Source: Ophiosphaerella korrae (taxonomy: Eukaryota > Ascomycota > Dothideomycetes > Pleosporales > Phaeosphaeriaceae). From it: a DNA stretch of 64,000 nt. The stretch's first letter is position 1, and every line of letters begins with the position of its first letter. The position numbers were made by a program, and so were the translations under genes. Under the pieces are notes generated by a model. That model did no database searches. It saw only the letters and a program-made list of their open reading frames with translations, and had not been told where the DNA came from. The stretch spans positions 248,001-312,000 of the forward strand of contig JALNQF010000004.1 of NCBI GenBank assembly GCA_028456385.1, read 5' to 3'. Positions 57,618 to 64,000 of this stretch are shown piece by piece.

Positions 57618-59096
57618 ATGTTCAGTCTGCCAAAAATATCAGTTCCTTCGTTCCTACGCGTTCGCGACGGCAGCTCTTTGAAAGTAGACATTGCGTCCGT
57701 GGAAACACACGATATTGAAACGGCAGCAGAAAAGCGACCGCGAACGTTGAAGCATCTCCTGAAAGCCAACCATGCAAACTACTCAGTCATCTATCACCAT
57801 CTACTCTTCCATAACCATACATCGCACGTATGCTGCTCCAATGTTGGATCGCCTGTTGCTGGCTAAGCTTGGATTGTAGATTCTGGGATCAGCTTACGCT
57901 CTTGGAGGAACAGCCGAGCACCTAAATGACATCTATGAAAAAGAAGCCGAAGAGCTTGAGCCTTGGATAGACTCACCTGGAGAGATATCGAGAGATGACT
58001 GGAGAGACTTCTTAGGGAAGAGAGAGTAGGAAGGTCGTAGCGTTTGCATGCAGTTTACTGACGCGTGCCAGATACCAGCGCGCCTTTATCGACTTTTTCG
58101 AGGACCAGCTTGTGTCCACGCGTTACAATCTTCAGGAACTACTCGACGAGTTTTTATTTGGAGGCAAAGAACCATTGATCAATGGATTAATTTCAGGGCG
58201 TCGGTGAACACCCCCTTTCCCAATGCGCTGCTAATTGATCAATAGTCGCCCATCCACTAATCCATCTTGGCTATGCATACGAACTCGAGTCCAAAACTGT
58301 TGCAATCGAAGCTCTTACTCTTGGTGCCTGCTTTTATAGCTCACTCCACAACTATATTGATGACCCTAAATACACGAAGCCAAGCCTATATCGTCGAGAC
58401 GATGGGCACGAGGCAAGTCTCTTTGACCTTTTACACAGGGTCCGAGGGGACATTCGCTTCGATGGTCTATACAATCATCGTAATGGTGATATTTCCAAAG
58501 TACTGGAAGAGCGGGAAGAGGCATTTCTAGAGTACTGGAATGGATGGGAAATCATCAAACCGACAGAGCAATTCGAGGAGGCGCAGGCGGTGGCAATGGC
58601 GATTCTAATGGAGACACCACCTCCAGAGAAAGGGAAGTTTGACTTCTTCTTTGTCCATATCCTGACCTCAAGCCACGCCATACGTATACTGCTCCCCTTG
58701 ATACCTGCCAAGTTTCACGTAAACTTGTTGAGGCAGTGGTGGCTATTTACTCTGGCTGTGTATATTGCCCAGACGAGGCCACCCGTCGGTCAATACAATT
58801 GGGTTGGCGGGCATGACACTAGAGAGAGAAATTGGAAGTATGTGGTGCACAATGCACTCAACGGGCCACATTCGAAAGATGCACATTATGTCAAAGGTAG
58901 GCTCCGGTCCTGAACACGGGAACGCAAGCTAATATACGTAGCCCTTAGAGCTTTGAAAGTGTGCGCAGAAACATGGGGCGACGAAAACAAGTCGTACATG
59001 AAGGCGGCGATCAGGTTTACAGATGAATTCGAGCATTGGGGAGGGTTTGGCACTGAGGACGACGCAGCCAGATTGGCTTATCCGGTCAAGCAATAA
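57618..59096 (+). CDS. Questin oxidase-like protein (DUF4243 family)
   Basis: Five exons, 57618-57827, 57880-58025, 58072-58199, 58246-58896 and 58942-59096 (introns 45-52 nt), encode 429 residues. Diagnostic segments: YSVIYHHLLFHNHTSHILGSAYALG, EHLNDIYEKEAEELEPW, GEISRDDWRDFLGKREYQRAFIDFFEDQL, and the GLAHPLIHLGYAYELES motif. The family includes questin oxidase and AflY-type Baeyer-Villiger-like enzymes of anthraquinone pathways, but many members are stand-alone with unknown substrate. There are no polyketide-synthase neighbours here, so a role in a cluster is unlikely. The fourth exon's donor (GTCGGT after GGGC) is slightly unusual but gives the family reading. Confidence 0.88.
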
Positions 59097-60031
59097 ATTA
59101 CAGGTATGCCGAAACTTGTGCGTCTTTGTCGAATAAAGTGTGCGGGTCTTTGGCCAAGGCGTGGTACCTGAATCCCGCGGCTAGCACTATGACGAAGGTA
59201 TGAGCGAATGTGTGTCAGAACAGTACGGGCGATCCTGCTTGCGATAACATGGGTGTTGATTGTTCGCTGCCATGCGCAAGTCGGTCCCCAGATGCCATTC
59301 GTGCAAATGCCATGTCCATGATGTGGGAAAGCAGGTTGACATGTTTCGACCGGGATAGCAAGCCAGACATGCAGCCAGACAGCTATTCTTGGTCATACAG
59401 GAGAGTCGGGACATGTGATGATGCATGACTGATAGTGCTGCATCAAAACTAGCAAGCTTAGCACACAACGCATGTACTGTCAGCAGCCCAACACGACGAA
59501 TAGCGACTCTATGGGGTGGTGCAATGTACCCAGGCCACCAAGGGAGCCGTCCGGACCCGCAAGGCAAAAGGACTGAGCGCCCCAGGCAGCGGGAGTTTCT
59601 TCAATTCTAGCGGAATTTCTCGGCAACTACTTGATTGTTTTTGCTTTTGCCTCGAGTCCAGGTCGATTCAGGGTCTACTGACGTCGATCTGATAACACAC
59701 GCTTAGTGCAAACAAGCCACCGGTGGGGTGTAGGCGTGGCGGCCCTGAACGGCTCTCGGCAAGCCTGCAAGCGCGTCATACCTCCGTCGGCGCAATAACA
59801 CGCTTGCAAACACTAGGACTCTGGGGATCCAATTCACGCAAGCCGCTGCCGGCCGCTCCCGTACGAGCGCGTACAAGACTTGCTGGCATTCTTTTTCTTT
59901 TCTTCCAACAACCTTCCGGCTTCTCTCCTCCCTCCTACACGCAATCGCTCTCAGCGTCTGCTTGCTCCGCTCTGCGCCTGGTAGTCTAACCACACGCACT
60001 TGGGCACAGCTCTCGCGCCACCACCGCAGCC
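59097..60031. other. Intergenic, promoter of the AspRS-DUF2156 gene
   Basis: About 935 bases without a supported gene. The last 150 bases are pyrimidine-rich (CTTTTTCTTTTCTTCC and CTTCTCTCCTCCCTCC), the usual fungal core-promoter and leader composition before a strongly expressed gene. Confidence 0.55.
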
Positions 60032-63000
60032 ATGTCTCTCAAAAAAGCCCTGAACAAGCTCAAGACGGGCTCCCACAGTAACCCAGCCTCAGACGAGGAG
60101 GCCAGCTCCAAGACCCCCACTGCCACTGCAGCCGCAGCTGCAGCCACTTCCAACGGCGCAAATCCTACCCCGCAGTCGCCCGCCACGGCTTCGCGCTCTT
60201 CTGGCATCTTCAGCCATAGAGCAAGCGGCGACTTCAAGCGCGGCGATGCCACTTCTCCCACCGAGAGCAGGAGTAGCTTGGACGGTGGCCCACGCCATTC
60301 GCTGACGGGCCTCCTCAGCCGCCGCACCGACAGTCCAAATCGCGGTACTGGCAAGACAAATAACCACCACCGATCTGGCTCGCTCTCCACCCATAGCCCC
60401 ATCCGGGCGGTCAAGGAGAAGCTGCACATTGGCGACAACTCGTCGAGCGAAGAAGGCCTGCCTCTTAACCGCGAGGGCGAACCCATGTCCAAGAACCAGC
60501 TGCGCAAACACGAAAAGCAGGCCCAGCAGGAAGAACGCTTCAAGCTGAACATGGAGAAGGAGAGAGAACTCGAGCGCAGGCGGAGGGAAATGGAAGAGCA
60601 GGCCGATGCCGAGCTCACACCACAGCAGAAGGCCAAATACGGCAGCATCCATCCCAATGCCTATGCCGGCGAATGGAAGCATGAGCCACGCATGAAGATC
60701 CAGGACTTCTCTGCAAAAGACGTCGGAAAGGAGGTCGTCTTCCGTGCTCGTATCCATCACTTGCGGAAAATGAGCTCCAAATTCGTCTTCCTCATGCTCC
60801 GCCAGCAGCTCGCTACCATTCAGGGTGTTTTGTTGGAACACGCCGACATTTCCAAATACATGCTGTATTGGGCGGAGCATCTTGACGCCGAGACTGTTGT
60901 TCTCATCAAGGGTATCCTCCAAGAACCCAAAGCCAAGCAGGGCGAGGTTCTGGGGGCCACCATTCATGATGTCGAGGTTTCCATCCACGCCATGCACGTC
61001 GAGGCCGCTGTCACCGAAAATCTTCCATTTAATGTCAATGAAGCCGAAGTTTCTCAAGCCGATGTCGACTTGGAGCTCGCGCGCGAAGATCACAAAGAGG
61101 GCCACAGCCGCGTAAAGATCTCAGATCGAACACGTCTTAACAACCGTGTCATCGATCTCCGAACGACTGCCTCGCAGGGTATATTCCGCATACAGTCTGG
61201 CATCTGCAACCTGTTCCGTGCCCAGCTTGACTCAGAAGGTTTCATTGAAATCCACACCCCGAAGCTTCAAGGCGGCGCCACTGAGTCAGGTGCCAGTGTG
61301 TTCAGGCTCGACTACTTTGGCCGCGGTGCCTTCCTTGCTCAGAGCCCTCAGTTGGCTAAGCAGATGGCTATCTCCGCGGACTTTGGCAAAGTGTACGAAA
61401 TCGGCGCCGTTTTCCGTGCAGAGAACAGCAATACATACCGCCACTTGACCGAGTACACCGGCCTCGATCTCGAGATGCAAATTGATGAGCATTATCACGA
61501 AGTCCTTCGTGTACTAGACCGAACCTTCAAGGCAATCTTCAAGGGTGTCTATGAACGCTACCGCCCTGAGATTGAGATCATCAAGAAACACTTCCCTCAT
61601 GAAGATCTTGTGTGGTTGGAAGAGACCCCGGTGCTGCCTTTTGCGGAAGCTGTACGAATGCTGAACGAGACGGGTTGGAAAGATGAGCATGGAAATCCAT
61701 TGGATGAGAATGAGGATTTGGGTACCAGAGATGAAGTGCAGCTTGGTCGCGTGATCAAGCAAAAGCTTGGAACAGATTACTACATTCTGGACAAGTTCCC
61801 TACCAACGCCCGACCGTTCTACGCCATGCCAGATCCAAACAATCCCAACATCACCAACTCATTTGACATCTTTTGTCGTGGTCAAGAAATTCTTAGCGGA
61901 GGCCAACGTATACACGATGCTAACATGCTACTGGATAAGATGCGTAGACTTAAGGTCGACCCCACGACAATGGAGGAATACATCCAAGGCTTTCAATGGA
62001 GTGCTCCGCCACATGGTGGTGGTGGTATTGGTCTCGAGCGTATTCTCATGCTCATGATGAGCCTCGGAAACATTCGCCATGCTTCGATGTTCCCTCGTGA
62101 TCCCAAGAGTTTACCGGAGAAGCCAGTCATCAAGCAGTTGAGGCATCCTGAAGCGAGCACCATGCACCCCCCTTGGGAGGGTCAAGATCGTGCCGTGGCA
62201 ATGATCGACTTCCAGCCTATCGAAAAGCTCATTGCCAACTACGGCGATGCTACCAACACCTCTTGGTTAGAGCCTCGAACCGAAATTTGGCGCGATGGCT
62301 TTACTGGAGCAGCTGTTGGGTTTGTGCCTCAAGATGGTTTTGCCATTACGGTTGGCGATCCTCTCTGCCATCAGTCTCAGTACTTGAAGACTATGACCGG
62401 CTATCTGAAATACATCAAGAAGGAGCGAAATCTCAAGCCGCTATGGCTTCTAGTAGGTGCATCAGTAGAGGAGGTTTTGGCTACCAAGTTCAACTGGCGA
62501 ACCTTCTCTGTCACAGGGGAGCAGCGTGTTGATCCCATACACAACCCAGCCGAGAAAGATGGTGATGTTCAACGCAAGATCCGGCATGCCGAAAAGGAAG
62601 GAGTCAAGATAACAGACTATGCACTTGGCTCTCCTCCACCTCCAGAAGCCAAGCAGAAGGTTGATGCTCGTGTCGAGGACTGGCTGAAAAATCGTAAAGG
62701 CAAGCAGGTCCATTTGACCAATATCCACCCCTGGCAAGACGAGGAGCATCGTCAGTACCATATCGCGCATACCCCGGATGGTATCATCTGCGCCTTTGTC
62801 GCCATGGCACAGCTTTCGCCTGATCATGGCTGGCAAGTCAAGTATTCGCTTGATTTCCCTAATGCGCCTTCAGGCTCTATTGAGTACATTGTCACACATG
62901 CACTCAAAATGGTCGGTGCAAGTGGTGCAACAACAGTCACTTTCGGTGGCGGTGCCAGCTCCAAGTTTACCCCTGGGCACAATGTCAAAGGCACACGCGT

Positions 63001-63184
63001 CAAAGTCCTTAGTCGCGCCTACCATGCGATTGCGTCGGAGCTCAAGCTCACGAACAAGACGGAATTCCGTGAGAAGTTGGGTGCCATCGATGATCCGAGC
63101 TACATCTGCTACCCACCACATGGGCTGGGCCCACTGGCAGTCAAGGCTATTCTCAACTTCTTCTCTGATGAGGATGATAGTTAG
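60032..63184 (+). CDS. erdS: AspRS-DUF2156 fusion, ergosteryl-3-beta-O-aspartate synthase type (ErdS)
   Basis: Single-exon gene of 1050 residues. Residues 1-150 are low-complexity, Ser/Ala/Pro-rich; about 150-190 is a charged helix (RKHEKQAQQEERF). From about 225 to 700 runs a class IIb aspartyl-tRNA synthetase: OB-fold, GGATESGASVFRLDYF, motif 2 FRAE at 461-464, and motif 3 GIGLERILML with Arg670. After MFPRDPKSLPEKP comes a C-terminal DUF2156/GNAT-like transferase (about 715-1040), with WRDGFTGAAVGFVPQDGFAITVGDP and GGGASSKF. In fungi such fusions charge tRNA-Asp and transfer Asp to the 3-beta-hydroxyl of ergosterol, remodelling membranes. Function is established for the family; for this copy it is inferred. 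A separate housekeeping AspRS is expected elsewhere. Confidence 0.93.
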   Translation: MSLKKALNKLKTGSHSNPASDEEASSKTPTATAAAAAATSNGANPTPQSPATASRSSGIFSHRASGDFKRGDATSPTESRSSLDGGPRHSLTGLLSRRTDSPNRGTGKTNNHHRSGSLSTHSPIRAVKEKLHIGDNSSSEEGLPLNREGEPMSKNQLRKHEKQAQQEERFKLNMEKERELERRRREMEEQADAELTPQQKAKYGSIHPNAYAGEWKHEPRMKIQDFSAKDVGKEVVFRARIHHLRKMSSKFVFLMLRQQLATIQGVLLEHADISKYMLYWAEHLDAETVVLIKGILQEPKAKQGEVLGATIHDVEVSIHAMHVEAAVTENLPFNVNEAEVSQADVDLELAREDHKEGHSRVKISDRTRLNNRVIDLRTTASQGIFRIQSGICNLFRAQLDSEGFIEIHTPKLQGGATESGASVFRLDYFGRGAFLAQSPQLAKQMAISADFGKVYEIGAVFRAENSNTYRHLTEYTGLDLEMQIDEHYHEVLRVLDRTFKAIFKGVYERYRPEIEIIKKHFPHEDLVWLEETPVLPFAEAVRMLNETGWKDEHGNPLDENEDLGTRDEVQLGRVIKQKLGTDYYILDKFPTNARPFYAMPDPNNPNITNSFDIFCRGQEILSGGQRIHDANMLLDKMRRLKVDPTTMEEYIQGFQWSAPPHGGGGIGLERILMLMMSLGNIRHASMFPRDPKSLPEKPVIKQLRHPEASTMHPPWEGQDRAVAMIDFQPIEKLIANYGDATNTSWLEPRTEIWRDGFTGAAVGFVPQDGFAITVGDPLCHQSQYLKTMTGYLKYIKKERNLKPLWLLVGASVEEVLATKFNWRTFSVTGEQRVDPIHNPAEKDGDVQRKIRHAEKEGVKITDYALGSPPPPEAKQKVDARVEDWLKNRKGKQVHLTNIHPWQDEEHRQYHIAHTPDGIICAFVAMAQLSPDHGWQVKYSLDFPNAPSGSIEYIVTHALKMVGASGATTVTFGGGASSKFTPGHNVKGTRVKVLSRAYHAIASELKLTNKTEFREKLGAIDDPSYICYPPHGLGPLAVKAILNFFSDEDDS

Positions 63185-64000
63185 ATAGTTGGAGAATCAC
63201 ACACGTACACGCAAGGAGATAGGCATGGGGGTTGGGCGTAGCCATGCGCCGCTGGCATGATACCACGTCGTTCGCGAGACGACACTGTTGTTGGATACGT
63301 AACCGAGGAGCGTTTTGTGTGAGACGATCCTTTGGCTGAGACTATATTTTCCTTTCCTAAATTCCAATACCCTCCAAATTAAATGTTGTTGCTGATAGAA
63401 GTAACCCTTACTTGTGACACGTCTCCTAACCTTTCTCCTTGAACTTTGATACGAGGAACACCTCGTGACTGATAAGTAACACTCGCGGATAATGACATTA
63501 TGCAACTTGTCACATTTGGGTGGAGATTGTAGGTGCTTCACCGAGGCTCTCCGTCGGTTGATAGGCCTAGTCTTCCAATTGTAGTCAAACTCGACGCTAG
63601 TGTCGGATTACATAGTCGGGAATCGGACAGATTTTCGATATCCACTCCAGTCTCTTCGATTACGCAGATTACTCGGTCGTAAAGGCTCCCTAATCGGGAC
63701 GTGAACGGTCAGCCTCACCCATCCGCTAGCCGAAGGTGTGCGGGGGAAACTCGGGGTCTGCAAGATTGCGGGGTCGAGATGCCCAGGTTTGTTGTGCGAT
63801 CGGACCTTCAACACGGCTTTGTAAGTCTGGTTTTAATCCGCCGTGATTGGTCACTGCCAGTCGACGCCTGCTAGAGTTAGCTGCAGCCATGGGCGTGACG
63901 TTTGCAGGCGTCGTCCTGCCGTCGGATGGCTAGGAAAGACAACCCTGCGTGTCCGAGACGTCGAGAAAGGATATAAGGATTGCGTCCTGGTTCTTATTTT
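63185..64000. other. 3-prime flank of the ErdS-type gene to window end
   Basis: About 816 bases without a supported gene. Frames on the minus strand (63197-63541, 63608-63814) have no recognised product. The sequence may hold the start of a gene region beyond the window. Confidence 0.5.

Noticed and set aside
57618..59096. Questin-oxidase-like gene as sign of an anthraquinone cluster
   Set aside because: Neighbours are tubulin and a tRNA-synthetase fusion; no polyketide synthase, transporter or pathway regulator is present.
60089..61105. Long minus-strand open frame (338 codons) opposite the AspRS fusion
   Set aside because: It is the antisense shadow of a strongly codon-biased real gene.
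1..64000. CRISPR arrays, rRNA genes, telomeric repeats, retrotransposon coding sequence
   Set aside because: None seen on reading both strands; the window is ordinary fungal nuclear DNA apart from the items listed.

Overview
This 64 kb window is nuclear DNA of a filamentous ascomycete (Pezizomycotina). The gene set, the 42-65 nt GT-AG introns with CTAAC/CTGAC-type branch sites, and genes such as the AspRS-DUF2156 fusion, a questin-oxidase-like protein, a HET-domain protein and a fungal-type seven-helix receptor all point there. A dothideomycete (Pleosporales-like) source is my inference from protein character, not something the sequence proves. I rebuilt exon structures by hand. In every multi-exon gene listed the frames close exactly.

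Layout. 0-8 kb: CKS1, a small single-pass membrane protein, a conserved lipocalin-like protein, a GPI-type Ser/Thr-rich wall protein and RFC2. 8-21 kb is a dense housekeeping block: NPL4, SEC66, a Vps3844/DUF3844 membrane protein, an unnamed mitochondrial membrane protein, KRE33 (NAT10) and a dipeptidyl-peptidase V. At 21.97-22.13 kb lies a tRNA-Ile(UAU) gene with two interruptions. 22-31 kb holds a hypothetical gene, a YGR012W-type cysteine synthase, a MidA/NDUFAF7-type methyltransferase, TVP23, a citrate-lyase-beta-like protein and a D-2-hydroxyacid dehydrogenase with a 398-nt intron. 31-43 kb is gene-poor; it carries a seven-transmembrane receptor, a small TIR element with TA flanks, and a 712-residue secreted low-complexity protein. 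43.8-50.4 kb: CDC26, an Arg-rich probable mitochondrial protein, UBA3 (with a 6-nt microexon) and TEL2. 50.4-52.6 kb is gene-poor and repeat-bearing, followed by a HET-domain gene, a divergent alpha-tubulin, a questin-oxidase-like gene and the AspRS-DUF2156 fusion (ergosteryl-aspartate synthase type, ErdS).

Most genes are unrelated housekeeping genes, often in divergent pairs sharing 176-480 bp promoters (VPS3844/mitochondrial protein, MCY1/MidA, TVP23/CLYBL, CDC26/44.4 kb gene, UBA3/TEL2, NPL4/SEC66). I see no biosynthetic gene cluster, rRNA or CRISPR array.

The most unusual observation is the tRNA-Ile(UAU) gene. Besides an ordinary anticodon-loop intron it carries a 51-nt insert in the T-loop with a GTACGT donor, a CTAAC branch site and a CAG acceptor. 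Removing it exactly restores a perfect T-arm and a perfect 7-bp acceptor stem. It looks like a spliceosomal-type intron inside a Pol III gene.
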